A DNA stretch of 64,000 bases from Atkinsonella hypoxylon. Lineage: Eukaryota; Ascomycota; Sordariomycetes; Hypocreales; Clavicipitaceae. Below, piece after piece: positions 1 to 13,430 of the stretch (the first letter of the stretch is position 1; every line of letters begins with the position of its first letter). The notes beneath the pieces were generated by a model. The model worked only from the letters and a program-made list of their open reading frames with translations. It made no database searches and was not told the DNA's origin. The stretch covers positions 62,001 to 126,000 of the forward strand of contig JFHB01000066.1 in the NCBI GenBank assembly GCA_000729835.1, read 5' to 3'. Made by a program: the position numbers and the translations under genes.

Positions 1-1693
1 GAGATATTTTCTATTATAACTACCTTTAAGCAGTAAAGTGCTACTATAGTATTGCGCTAAACCTTAAGTTATATTGCATTAAGGAATAACACTAGCTAAA
101 ATATAGCTTTAGCTCTAAAAAGCCCTAAAATAGTAACATTAAGATAACTAAAGTTAATACTATAGAAACTTAATAGAGATAGAAAAAAGGCATAAAGAAA
201 TCTAGAGTAAAATAATTAAATAAAAATACTCTATAAGTAAAGTAAGTATTTAAAGCTAAACTTAAAAAACACTACTAAAAGAGGTAATACCTTTAGTATA
301 AGTTGTTTTAACACTATATTTAAGGATATAGATAGTAACTAGTAAAATATAAGCTAGAGTTAACTAATATATAAGCAGCAGTAATAAACAATATATAGAA
401 GAAGAACTTTAATAAGTTAAAAAAAGGCTTACCTTTAGCTTTAAGCTTAATATAGAGGTAAAGGCAATATAAATAATATAATAACCTCTACTTAGTAGGT
501 AGCTAAAAGAAGAATATAGAGAGATAACTAAAAAAATAAATATATTATTATTCTTTATCTCTATACTCTTTAACTAACTGTTGTTCTATAATATATAAAT
601 AGATAGTAGATATAACTACTTTACTGTAATAAGTAAGAGTTTAGTATAATACTTTAGCTTAAAGTAGGTTCTATTGCTATATAAAAGAATAGTGTAAATA
701 GCAGTAAAGGTTAAATAGTAGTTCTATAATAGCTACTAAAGAAGCGCCTTAATTGCTTCTTTAGTTTACTTATAGGTAGATATTAATAGCTAGGTCTTCC
801 TAGTAGTAGCCTATATAATTCTAGGCTTAACCTAAGATTATATCTTTAGAAGCCTATAGTTAGCCTATAATAGAATTATCTTTAATGCTGCTAGCTAGAG
901 CCTATTAGTAAGTAAGGCTAAGGGCCTTATAATTTAAGCAGTAGAAGCTTAGGACGTTAAGGACCTAATAAAACTAGTATTAGTAGTAGTTTATAGTGCC
1001 TTAATAAAATAGAGTAAAAGCTAAGAGGTTACTATATATTTTATTGCTATAAGCCTTTAGGAAATTACCTCTATATTATTATTATAAATATCCCTAAAAG
1101 GCCTTAATCTATTAATACTACTACTTAAATTAAAGGACTTTTATAATCTTTTTAAAGAAGAGAAAGCTTAAGGCCTTTTACTATATAAAAGAGAGCTAGA
1201 TTACTATATTAGGCTAAAACAGCAGCTAAATAGCTCCTTACTATTACTACTGTAAGCTTTACTATATAATATACTATAGAACTATTTATTAGAAATTAAG
1301 AGGTAGATAATAAACTTAATAGATAAAGAATAGATTTAAGCTAGCTTCTTTTTAGTAGTAGTATTTATTCTTTTAGCTAAAAAGCTAAGTAAAGAATAGT
1401 AATTCTATATTAATTATTAAGCCTTTAATAAAATTATAGAATAAAACTATTACTTACTCTTCTTAATAAAAAAGATACTTAAGTTATTATTAAAGGTATA
1501 TTAGTTTACTAAACTAAATATATAGTTAGCCTTCTATAGGATTTAAATAGTAAACAGTAAGAAGCACCTTATAGCGTTTTACACCTAGTTTAGCCTCTTT
1601 AAATAGCTAGTTTGCCCCTTTAGGTTAGTAAAGGCTTTAGCTATATTTTAACAATATATTAATAGTGCACTAAAAGAGGCCTTTAGAGATTAT
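1..1693 (+). pseudogene. Gypsy-B copy 1, pol fragment (protease/RT part), RIP-inactivated
   Basis: The stretch aligns by eye along its length with 38108-39805, the gag-pol of the second Gypsy-B copy, differing mostly by C/T and G/A transitions. Its second half reads as a Ty3/gypsy reverse transcriptase N-terminus: around 1380-1690 the frame gives the family pattern FYINYQAFNKIIE, then FTKLNIQLAFYRI and FSLFKQLVCPF (family forms VDYRALN, FTKLDV..AFHRI, FGLFEYLV.PFGL). In-frame TAA/TAG stand where Gln or Trp is expected, so it is dead. It stops after gagattat, just before the catalytic YLDD codons, where the Gypsy-A LTR begins. The left part leaves the window. No continuation is found on the far side of the inserted element. 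Confidence 0.85.
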
Positions 1694-2177
1694 TGTGTCG
1701 CGGCGGGGTTACCCCCTTGCGCTCTTATATTAGCTTTGCAAGGGATGCTATATACAGATTTTTCTCTATAAGAGTGCGCATCGCCTAGACATCTAGATAG
1801 TTTAAGCGAGCAAGCGCGCAAGCAGCTTCTACTAGTTCTTTTTAGCTTTTATTCTTTTTAATTAATTAATATCTTTTAGCCTACTTTAATTTACAGCACT
1901 TAACACTTAAGAGACATTACTTTACTGCTAGTAACACTTTCTCTAACTCTTTAGTATATTTAGCTCCTTTTGTGTATATATATCTTCTAAGCTGTAATTA
2001 ATATTTTATTTCTGCCTTTTCTAACTATTTAATCTTCTTACCTACTATTACTTAATAGTATACACTAATAAATATCTTACTCTTTACTAATTCTCTTTAA
2101 TCTTAATGTACACTATATTATTACTTACTTTAATATAGGCTATATAGTTATTTAGAGGTTTAGTTTTAAGGCAATAA
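1694..2177 (+). repeat. Gypsy-A copy 1, 5' LTR
   Basis: Begins tgtgtcgcggcggggttacc and ends ggcaataa (ggcgacaa in the least mutated copies). The same sequence recurs at 12946-13430 (+), 22869-23352 (-) and 51447-51930 (-). The first ~130 bp, to about 1830, are almost free of RIP; the rest is strongly mutated, for example tactctttactaattctcttt where the solo LTR has a CpG-rich equivalent. The exact first base could be 1694 or 1696 (tgtcgc), because the flanking TSD is not preserved. Confidence 0.88.
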
Positions 2178-5100
2178 AAATAGAGGCTTTACTAGAGACT
2201 TATTTTAATTAAAGTGCATTATATAATTAGAAGGTTTTTTATAGAGATCCTAGAAGAAAGAAGAAAAAGCTACTAAGTATTAGAGATAAAAGAGCACTTT
2301 AGCTTAAATATTACTAATATAAGAAAGAAGGAAATTATAGAGATAAAAGCTCTATATTATAAGGGATTATTTAATTAAGGGAGAAAGAAAATTTCTATAG
2401 CTTTTTTAAGCTAAAAAGAGCTAAGCTTAGTTAAAGATAATTGCTATATTGTAAATACTAGCTAGCCTATTTAACCTCTATTTTGCTCTTAGCTAAGATA
2501 GCCTTAATACAGTAAAAAGGAAGTTTTTAGGTCCTTTAAATGTTATAATTATTTAATTATAGAGAAAAATTTCTCTTTTATTCTTATTTTAGCAGTTATC
2601 TTTATATTTACTGTTATTAGTAATTAAGTTCTTAGCCTTTATATTTTAGCGTTAAGAGCTTATATAACTATAGAAGTAGAAAGTAAGAGTATTAAAAGTA
2701 TAGCTAATATAAAGAATTATATATATTATACTCTTCTTACTAAGCAAGATTAATTGTTCTTTATATACCTATCTTCTATATTAAGCTATTTTACTAGTTA
2801 TTTATATAAGTTTAGTATTCTATATTCCTTAAAGAAAAGCATAAGCTCTATATCTAAAGCAGCTAATATTAGCCTTAATTAATCTAGTAAATCTTCTAAA
2901 AAAGTTATTTTAGAACCTAAGATTACAATAGAATTAAATACTTAAGATAAAAAGGCTAGTACTAATAGTGCTATAGCTATACCTTATAAAGCTTTTACTA
3001 AAGCTATAGATAAAGCTATTAAAAAGCAGTAAGCTTAAGCTACCTTTAATAAAAAGTTTAATATATACTAATTTAAAGAAGAGAATATCCTTAATTACTT
3101 AACTAGCTTTAAGCTAAAAATAGAGACCTTATTTATTCTAAAGGAAAACTAGTAGAAAATATTTATTTATTATATTAATCTATTAATCTATAAGTATATA
3201 AAGGTTATTTATACCTTATATAATTAAAAAGAAGCTAAAGAGTAGCTTTTACTTTAGTATAAAGCTACTCCTTAGGATTAAAAGAAGTAAGCTAATAAAA
3301 AGCTTAAAGACTTAAAGAGAAACTATTTAAGAACTATAAAAGACACTCTCTATTAGCTTTAAGAGCATTAAGCTACTATAATTAGCGCTAAGCTCTATAT
3401 ATAGTATAGTATAACCTCTTAGTTTAATTACATTTATAAGGCCTTACTAGATACTGTACTTACTAGCTTTATAGATTAAATAAAAGTTACTAGAGCTAAG
3501 TTTGTTATAATGCTCTATAGAGAGTTATTAGAGCAGCTTAGCTAGTATATATAAGCTAAAATAGAGCTAAAAGACTATAATTCTAAACTTTATAACAATA
3601 GAAGAAACTACCTTTATATACCTTTAAGCAGAAAAAGTTCTAAGTATTATAGTATAAGTAATTTTAGTTATAAAGCTAAAGAAATTATATAGCTTATTTT
3701 AGAAGTAAAAGATTAAATAGATAATTTAACCTAAAAGTTTAAAGATATAAAGATTATACTTATAAAGTAAGTAGTTTTAAAGATAGATATTATAAAGCTT
3801 TTTAAAGAGAAATTTAAGAAGAAAAAGAAGGAAAGGCAGAATATATATATTAACGCTATTAATATATATAATAATACCTAGAGCTTTAGGACCTATATAA
3901 CTAGAAGCTATATAAAGCAGTATTACTGCTATTACTATAGTAAGGAAGGTTATTATATAAATTAATACTAGTTTTACTAGTATAACAATAAGATTAGCTT
4001 TATAAAGTATAATTAAAGAGTAAGTATCTTAATAGTAAAATTAAATAATTTAGTGCTACTTATTCTTATATAAAGCTTCTTTAGTATAGAAAGTTATCTT
4101 TATAGGCTTATAGTGTTCTAGGTTAATTATTTTAACTACTATATTGTAAAATAGTATTGTTCTTAAGTTAAGGAATTTAGTAGAAAAATATTAAACTATT
4201 AAAAGCTTAGTAAAAAAGAGAGAGAGATATTAGATTAAATCTTTAATAAGATTAATATTTTTAATTATTACTTAATATATATTCTACTAGAAGCTATCCT
4301 TAAGAGGGACTTTACTAATAGTACTATAGTAACTTTAATATTTAAGATAAAGAAATATAGATCTAGAAGGACTCTTTATATACTAATTAAGAAGAGAATT
4401 ATAGCCTAGCCCTTTAGAGTTTATACTATAAAGATATAACGCTCTACTAAGTAAGAAGAAGCTTTAGAAGATTAAGTAAAAAAGAAAAGAAAGAAAGCTA
4501 AAAAAGATAGCTCTATAGATATAAAAGTATAGCTTCTTATATAATTATTTAAAGATATTTTTTAGAAAAAGATTAAAGTTAGCTTATAAAACCTATATTA
4601 ACTAATACTTACACTTATAAAAGCAATAAAGAATAAATACTTAATATAAGTAAATAGTGTTAATAAAGTCTATTATATTAATAGAATAAGTGCTAAAGTT
4701 ATACCTCTATATTCTATTCTAAGAAAGAGGTAAAGAGTTAAGGAGTAAGAAAATTAATTAATTAATATTATTAAGATAATATCTACTATAGTTAAAGAGG
4801 CAATAGAAGATAATAAGGAAGATATTACTAATAAATATATAAAACAGCTACTTAGTAGTATCTAGAAGGATTTATAGAATATTATATAAGAATATATAGG
4901 AAATTATATTAAAGAGAAGAAGTTTATTGTAAACCTATAGGTAAATGCACTTTATATTAAAGGATTAAATAGTATTCTAAAGCTAAAAGTAATTATAAGC
5001 TATTTATAGAACTTACTTTACCTTTAAGTATAACTTAGAAGCTTAAACTCTTTACTTATTAATAGTTTTATAGATTATAGTTTATAAAGGAATATTATTA

Positions 5101-8100
5101 CTAAGGACCTTATTAAAGAGCTTAATTTAAAAATAACTCTAATAAAGTAAAAGACTACTACTATATCTTTTACGTTATATAAGCTTATAATATTAAAAGA
5201 GATAATAATAAAGCTGTACCTTAGAAATATCTAAACACTAATTTACTTTTATATTACACTAAAGTCTTTATATATATAATTAATCCTTAAAATACCTTTT
5301 ATATATATAGCTAAAGTTACCTTTAAGTACAGTAATAAAGGAGGTAAGCTTCTCTTAAAGTACTATTTTAGTAATATTATATTAGTCTTAAGGGTTACTA
5401 GAAGTATTAAATAAAAGACTATAATAGATAAAGCAATAGCTACTAGCGTTAATTTAATCTTAATTAATAAGTTATCTAAGGATTTAGTCTATAATTAAAT
5501 AGTTAAAGAGAGTCTTAAAGCTAAGTTAAACAACAATAAGGAGCTAGTGCCTATAATAAAGAATAAAGGTGTAGCTATTATTAACCTTATAATAAAGAGA
5601 ATAGCTAATTAGTATAGAAGCTAACTTAAAGAGGCTGTAAAGAAGATTTAGCCTTTAAGGTAATTATAACTAATTAATCTAAAGGTAAATATATTATATA
5701 AGCAGAAAGCTAATAAGATTCTACTAAAAGATAATATTCCTTTAAATAGATCTACACTTAATAAAGACCTTAAGTAGAAATAGAAGAAGTAAAAAGAGGT
5801 AAAAGTACACTTAAATAAATTAGAAAAATACACTAAATATATTATAGAAAGATTTAGTAAAAAACCCTAAGGATTCTAAATAATAAAAAAGCGCTTAAAT
5901 TAAATAGTTAAATAAGTATAAAAACATTTAATAGTAGAAAAAGTTAATGTTTTTAAGGAAATTCTCTATAACTAAAAGGCAGCACTAGTGTAGAACTTAT
6001 TAAAGTATAGAAAGATTAATCCCTTAGTTATACTACCTTAAGTTATTTATACTATTGCTTATAAAGCTTAAAAATTAAAGTTAATACTAATATCTATTAG
6101 CCTATAAAGGAGACTAGTTAATTTATTAAAAAAGAAGCTTTAGTATAAGTTATTAGAAGAGAGCTATAAATCTTATAGAAACTCTTACTTTTTAGTAATA
6201 AAGAAGAATAGAGAAATATAGCTAATGCTGTCTATAATAGCCTACAATAAGATTATAATATAGAATGCCTATATTCTAGAAGGAGTAAAGGCTTTTAGCA
6301 AAGAATTTAGGATATATAAAATACTTTTAGTTATTAATTTACTATTAAGCTATAACTAAGTGCTACTTATAGAGAAAAGTAAAGACTTAACAATAATTTT
6401 AACAGTAATAGAGCTTCTATAGCTTTATATACTTCCTTAAGGAGTAACTAACTCTATTATTTAATTTATTTAAATAGTAAAAAGAATTCTTTTTAACTTA
6501 ATTTCTTACACTTATAAGTCTTTCTTAGATAATATTACAGTAAAAGGCTTTACTACTATATATAATAGAGAGAAAGTATTACTTAATATATAAAGATATA
6601 TTATAGAACATTTAATTAATATTAATAAAGTCCTTATTAATATTAAGCTAGCTAGTTACACTATATTTACTGTAAAATTAAAGCTATACTAAAAGACTAT
6701 AGAGATTATTAAATTTATATATAGTACTAATAAAAGGAAACCTTTAGAAGTAAAGGTAATAAAGATTCTAGAGTAAATAGAGTATAAGAATATTTTTAAG
6801 GTTAAATTCTTTCTTAAGCTTATAGGCTATTATTATATTTAGGTATAGTATTACTCTATAAAAGCTAAGCCTTTTATAATCTTACTTAAGAAGAGTACTA
6901 AGTAGACTTAAGAACTAAACTAAAAGAACGCTATAGAGGTTCTTAAGTATATAATAATAACTACACTAGTTCTTATAACAATTAATCTTAGCTTAAGCGC
7001 TAAAGAAATTATATTAATAGTTAACGTAAGCTTAAAAGAATAAAGAGTAGTTTTAATATAAATTGTTAATAAGTAATAACACTCTATATAATATAAAAGT
7101 AGATATTAGAGTAATTTAGAAATTAAGTATAATAGAATAAAGCAGAAATATAGAGCTATTATTTATACATTAAGAAGGCTATAAATTTATCTCTATAGAG
7201 TTCCTTTTACTCTAAAGACTAATTCTTAAGTACTTATATATTAGCTTAATAGCGCTATTAATAACGTTTTAGGCATACTTATTATATAATAGATTAGCTA
7301 TATTATACTGTTTAATTTTATAGCTAGGTATATTCTAGGAGAAAAAAACAAAATAGCTAATACTTTATTGCGTAAAGAAGGTAGGCCTTCTAATATATTA
7401 AATTAAGTAGCTAAAGGGAATATTAAAGATTTTATTAACCTATAGCTTAACGTTAATAAGATCTAGCTGCATAATAGAGTATACTATACTCTTAGAACTT
7501 AATAAATTATAGATTTCCTTTTAACGTTATAAAGACTATTTAATCTAAATAAGAGTAAGTATAAGCAACTTTATATAAGTGCTAAGCAATACTTCTTAGA
7601 TAAAGGCCTATTATAGAAGAGATTAACTAATACTATAAAGAGTTCTACTTTAGTTATTAAAAACCTAATGCAATAGAAAAAGATTATTAAGGCTTTATAT
7701 AAGTAAATAGGTTATAAAGGTATAGAAGTTATATTTTAAATAGCTAGAATTAAGTACTTTTAGAAAAGGCTCTAGAATATAGTTTAAGTAATAATTTTCT
7801 ATTATAAAGTATACTAAAAGTTTACTTCTTAGAGGCCTAAAGAATTATTAATATTAATAGCTTTAAGCAACCTAATAAGTAAGATATATATTAATACTTA
7901 ATATATACTACTTAATTATAGTTTTAAGTACCTTCTAGAAGTAAGATATAACCTTACTAGATAGATAGAAGCACACTCTATATAGTATACTAATGTTGCA
8001 GCTATTTAGAAGTTCTTAATAAAACTAATTATATAATTTAAAGTCTTTTAATTTCTAGTTTTTAATAAAGAGCTAGAAATATATAGAAATCTTAAAAAAG

Positions 8101-9400
8101 CAGTTAAAGCTATTAGAATTAAAGAGATTAAGACATTAATATATAATCTAAAAGCTAATTTACCTATTAAAGCTAGTTATTAAACGCTTATATTTACCCT
8201 TTTAAAGATAAAAGGTTTTAATAGAAAGTAGTTTAAACTACTAAATAAAGCACTATTAGTAGACTATATAGCTGTATAAGCGTTATATAGTAAATCTACT
8301 TTCTACCTAATTTATAGTTAAAAGCTTATTCTTCCTTTAGAAGTTAAATTTTCTACTTAAAGGTTAATTAATTAGTTAGAAGTTATAACAATATAGAATC
8401 TCTTTAAAGTAAGAGTTAAAATACTAGAACAAAAGAAAGTAGATATCTAGAAAGCTTATGTAAAAGTCTTTATATTTAGGCAATATTTAGCTAATTAAAT
8501 AAATTAGAACTAAGAGATATTATTGTAAAAGGAAAAAGATTAATTAGTTCTAGAAGATTTAGTTCTTATATATAATATATAAAGGGTTATAGATATATTA
8601 ATAAAGAAGAAGTTAGTAATATAATAGAATAGTCCTTTTAAGGTGTATAGCTAAGTAAAAGTTACTAGTGCTTACTGTTTAAAGACTCTAGATAGTATAG
8701 TGCTTAATAAGACTATTTCTAGGGATTATATTAAGAAGTTTAGGCCTAATCTAGAGGGATAGTAGACTTCTACTACTAATAAATAGCTTTATACACTACA
8801 ATATACTGCTTAATACAGTAAAGATACTAGCAACTTTAAGCAAGATGCTAATAAATTACAACCTACTAATGCCTAGTATAATATATTAGATTAAATAGTT
8901 TCTAAGAACTATATATTATAGCTATACTAAAAAGAGGATTTTAAGGATAATAACGCTAAGGTAGACCTTTTACTATAACGTTATCTAAAGTATACAATAG
9001 AAGTTTATTTACTAGTAGTACCTAAAGAAGAGTGTAGAAGCTATAAAGAGATTAATAATATTATTTAATCTTAGTAATTTACCTATAACTTTACTAGAAT
9101 ATATAACTTATTATAGCTTTTATAAAAGCTAATACTATAGTTCTTATATCTTTAGCTTTAGAGAGAAGAAAGGTTAAGTTTATTTATTTATATATTTAAG
9201 ACTAACTAAGATTTAATAATAGTATATTAAGATTATTTAGAGATTTAAAGCTAATTAGAATTAAGACTATAAACCTAGATTAAATAGAATATATAAAAAG
9301 TTTTTAAAAACTACTAAAAATAAGTATAGTTTTATTCTATTTTAACTAAAAAGACTACTTAGCCTTTACCCTTTTTTTATTTTTTTTATCTTTTAACTTA
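2178..9400 (+). pseudogene. Gypsy-A gag-pol polyprotein remnant (Gag, protease, RT, RNase H, integrase)
   Basis: From about 2860 one reading region, broken by RIP-type TAA/TAG, runs to about 9300; the true start is not identifiable. Gag-like sequence spans about 2860-3900. Around 5040-5080 is a degraded protease-like FIDYS stretch (family IDSGS). The RT is clear: SYRNSYFLVIKKNRE near 6170, INLLLSYNQVLLIEKSKDLT near 6330-6390, LPQGVTNSI near 6440, and the catalytic box FLDN at 6522-6533 (FLDD in active relatives, Asp to Asn). RNase H follows to about 7350. An integrase region about 7680-8250 keeps the YNLTRQIEA and FNKELE blocks (family RDDLSGW, DGGTE). A basic, Gln-rich tail ends near 9300. 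The order protease-RT-RNase H-integrase defines Ty3/gypsy. The translation uses restored Gln only to recognise motifs; the real sequence has many stops and cannot work. Confidence 0.85.
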
Positions 9401-12400
9401 AGCAATTTATACCTAATCTTTTAGTAAAATTCTAGTAGTCTTAATGTTTAAAGGAAAAAGTAAGGAATATTAACTACTATAAAGGGAGAAAGATCCTTAT
9501 AAAGGACCTTCTAGAGCCTTAGAAGAATAAATAGTTAATCTACCTAGTCTTTACCCTAGAATATTACAAAAGAAGTATTATAGTAAATCTAGCTATAGTT
9601 ACTATAACCTTTTGTAAATTACTATTTATAGCTTACAGCAGTAGAGCTACTTTAGACGCAATTGCTGTATAAGCTACTATAGACATCCTTAAGAGAGGTA
9701 TAGCTGTAAAATAGAAAGTAGATGTATTCCCTAAATAAGGTAACTATCTAAAGATATATATTAGTGCAATAAGAGTAAAATGCACTATTCTCTTTGCTAA
9801 AGAATAAGATTAAAAGAGCTTTATAGCGCTCTTAATAATTAGTAAGTATATAATAGAAATATCCGTAAGGATAAGCTATCTTAGTTAAGATAAAGATAAA
9901 GTTCTTAACGTTTAATTCTAGTGCAACCTTACGCAAAAGAGAGTCTTCTTTTGCAGTACTATTAATAAACTAAGCCTTAAGATTCTAATTGCAAAAGAAT
10001 TTAATAGCTTTTAGAGGTACATTAGGTATAGAACTCTATTAAAAAGCAACTTTAGTGTATATTAAGTATCTATTAGCACTAATGTTATTGCCTTTATAGA
10101 CTTAAAGCTTAAAGGTAAATTTATACTAAAGAGGTAAGGTTTATTAGTATAATAAGAGAATAGAAGTGTAATTAAAAGCTTTTTTACAAAAGACTTACTA
10201 TATTAATAAGCGTTATTAAAGGAAAGATATCTATTTAACTATTCTAAGAGAGTGTAACTTAACAAAAGAGAGCAGTAAAAGGGATTCTTCTGCTAATAAT
10301 ATTCTATATATTTATAAGATCCTTACGGTTTTAAGGAAGCTTTTTAGCTATAATTAAATAATTAAAGGTGCTAATAAAGGCAATAAAAAAGAGGCTGCAC
10401 TAGAAGGTAGTTATAAGAAGAAAGAAGAAAGATAAATATAATTAGTTAAAAAGAATGTTATAAATTACTTAATAAGTTTACAGCTGTTAAAGTCTTAGTA
10501 TATATTTACTGTTAGCCTCTGCTAAATTACAACAATTATAGATAGCTATTAACTAAGGATTTATTAAGATAATACTAGCTATAATACAGCCTATATTTCT
10601 ACTCTCTCTCTCTCTTTATTCCTTTATTCTTATAATATTTTTATTATAAGCACCTACTTAAGCTCTTTTTTACCTTTAATTTTTTAAAAGCTATTTAATC
10701 TCTACTACTAAAATAGAAAATAAATACTAAGAACCTATTTCTAAGACTAGCTTTAGAGTTATATATAAGGGATAAATATATTACTTTAGGACGTTAAAGA
10801 ACCTACTAATATACTATATTATAGTGTAAGTCTATAAGCTAGTTAGTAATTTCTTTTATATAGAAGAGTAAGATTAAGTAGATTTACCTCTTAAGAAGCT
10901 CTATAAGCGCTAGCTACCTCTTTTTTAGTAATGTTTTAAGTAGCTTCCTTTTAGCCTACTACTTTATTAAAATTATAATTTAGATAACTTTAGGCTTATA
11001 GAGTTAATATAGCCTAGCTAGAGTTTAGTAGTTTAGTTTAATTATCTTAATAATATTTATAGCTTTTTAATAAAGTTCTTTAAGCAAAAGACTTATTATA
11101 GATAGTTAGATTAATTCTAGCTTACTACTATAGTAAGAATTATTACTTATAGAATTAAGTGTGCAGTAGTTATCTTTAAGGAGTCTTTTATAATTAATAT
11201 AGAAGAGATAGACTAAAGTAAGATTATAAAACTTATAGGTTAAAAGGTATATAGAATTAAAGATAGGTTTTAACTTATTTCTTACTGTTATAATATAAGC
11301 TATAACCCTTCTGCTTTATACAACAAAATAAGTAAGTAAAGACTTATTGCTAGCTTTCTCTTCTTTAATAACTACTAGACTTATTTTATCTTTAATTGCT
11401 TAAAGGGATACTATTATTACTTTAATATAGAACCTAAAGGTAGAATTAAAAGGTTTAAAGCTGTAGTCTATAGTTAAGCACAAACTTTATAGCTCCTTTA
11501 GTATCTATACCTATTCTAGGCAATTTTAGTACTATATTATAAGCAGAAAAGTAACTAAGAATATAGATATACCTGTTTATCCTTCTTAATATAGACGCTT
11601 TATTGTTTAGTTAAGCATCTTCTAATTAATCTTATTAGCAACAGCTTATACAATATACCTTACACTTAATATAGTAACTATAGAATTACTTAAACATTAG
11701 AAAACAAATTTAAACTGTACCTTTATAACTAAGTTATAACTAATAACTCTATTAATTAGTCTTATAACTACTGTAAAGGTACTAATAGGGTTATAATAGT
11801 TCTACGTGCAATAGTAGTAAATAAGCTTAGTTTTATAAATAAGTATATAGTTATTAAAAAAGCTAAGACTATAGGCTTTAACCTTAGCTACCTCTAAGAA
11901 GATACTATAAAGCGTTTTATCTTAAGATATTACTTATAGACAACTAGTAGTAGAATTCCTATTCTAAAGGAGCTTAATGCCTAGAAATTTACCTTAAGTA
12001 ATTATAATTAAGTAATTAAATAGTTAATAGAGGTTAATAGATAAATGCTTATATAACTTTAGAAGAATTAGTTTGTTGCTGCTATTTAGTTTAATAGTAA
12101 TTCTATTATCTATAATAGAACTATTAAAGCAGTAATAATAGTAAGGGAACAGCGTTTATATCTTCTAACGTAAATAAGTAAGCCTAGCTAGGCTTTTATG
12201 CATTATAAGCTACTTCCTTTTACATAAAAGAAGTCTTTAATTATAACGTTTAAGGTGCTACTACAGCCTATAACTAATTTATAAAGCCCTTTATTATTAC
12301 TACTACTAGATAATTTAGAGGTTTTTACTAGAATTTCTAGTATACTATAAGATCTTAGCTAAAAAGATTAAATAGAATCTTGCAATAAGGACTAGCTTCT

Positions 12401-12945
12401 ATAACAATTATAGAACTTAAAGTATTAGCTACTATCTTTACGTTTTATAGAGCTATTAGCGTAAGAGTAGAAATTTAAGTAAAAGGATAAAGAGATTATA
12501 AGGGCAGTAAAACAAGCGCTTAGAGCTAAAGAATACTACACTATAAAGGATTAAATAGAAGCATTAGCTTAAAGATATATTGCTAAACAACCTATAATAG
12601 CCTATAATTCTATTACTAATATAAACCTTAATATTATACTGCTAGCTCTCTTCTATTCTAGCGCTTAGCAAGAGATAATTAAGGCAAATAAAAGACACTA
12701 TTTAATTACATCTAAGGCAACTAAATAAAGTATAAATTGCTAAGAAAGGGTTGCTTATTGTAAAGGAAAGCGCTTAGCTATAAGAACGCTATTGCTAGTA
12801 AGAGGGACGCTACTATATACACTAAAAACACTAAAGCTATTATAGAAGATAAAAGAATTAAGACTTTAGGATTAAGGGAATTAACTAGAGGGTTAAGTTA
12901 CTTATAAGTCTTGCTTTATAAGCTTATTTATAACTAAGGAGGTAT
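9401..12945 (+). other. Unassigned 3.5 kb between Gypsy-A pol and its 3' LTR
   Basis: This block lies inside the element but shows no retroviral motif I recognise on either strand. It is RIP-mutated like the rest. Plus-strand frames near 9580-10290 and 10740-12940 run without an obvious frameshift and with only TAA/TAG stops, but minus-strand frames look similar, so coding strand and even coding status are open. A segment equivalent to about 11446-11566 is present in the second Gypsy-A copy (13431-13570, inverted), so at least part belongs to the family and is not a private insertion. It contains a (CT)n tract at about 10601-10616. A purine-rich aaggaggtat stretch just before 12946 is a plausible polypurine tract. 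Confidence 0.5.
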
Positions 12946-13430
12946 TATATTGCAGTAGAGTTACTCCTTTACGCTCTTATATTAGCTTTATAAGGGATAC
13001 TATATATAGATTTTTCTTTATAAGAGTGTATATTGCCTAAATATCTAGATAGTTTAAGTAAGTAAGCGTATAAGCAGCTTCTGCTAGCTCTTTTTAGGCT
13101 TTTACTCTTTTAATTAATTAATATCTTTTAGCCTACTTTAATTTATAACACTTAACACTTAAGAGATATTACTTTACTGCTAGTAACACTTTCCCTAACT
13201 CTTTAGTATATTTAGCTCCCTTTTATATATATATATCTTCTAAGCTGCAATTAATATTTTATTTCTGCCTTTTCTAACTATTTAATCTTCTTACCTGCTA
13301 TCGTTTAATAGTACACACTAACAAATATCTCGCTCTCTGCCGATCCTCTTCGATCTTAATGTGCGCTACATTGTCACCCGCTTTGGTGTAGGCTGTATAG
13401 TCATTTAGGGGTTTGGTTTTAAGGCGACAA
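12946..13430 (+). repeat. Gypsy-A copy 1, 3' LTR
   Basis: Starts tatattgcagtagag, the RIP form of tgtgtcgcggcgggg, and ends aaggcgacaa. It is a mosaic: to about 13315 it is heavily mutated, but from about 13320 to the end it keeps CpG, CpA and TpG (for example ctcgctctctgccgatcctc). This mirrors the spared outer end of the 5' LTR. It is preceded by the purine-rich aaggaggtat. Confidence 0.86.

Larger units (their letters stand above)
1694..13430 (+). mobile_element. Gypsy-A copy 1, full-length Ty3/gypsy LTR retrotransposon (about 11.7 kb), RIP-inactivated
   Basis: Two direct LTRs of about 484 bp (1694-2177 and 12946-13430) bound a gag-pol reading region (about 2860-9400) and a further ~3.5 kb of unassigned DNA. 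The outer ends of both LTRs keep CpA/TpG and CpG, while their inner parts and the internal region are strongly mutated; this supports treating 1694 and 13430 as the two termini of one element. The flanks do not match as a target-site duplication: the left flank is Gypsy-B (ttat) and the right flank is inverted Gypsy-A sequence (ctac). Either the duplication has decayed or the termini now border rearranged DNA. The element is long for the family, because of the 3' cargo. Confidence 0.85.

Noticed and set aside
5648..5833. 61-codon minus-strand ORF in Gypsy-A
   Set aside because: It is antisense to Gypsy-A pol, AT-rich, Phe/Leu/Tyr-rich and without motif; a chance frame in RIP-mutated DNA.
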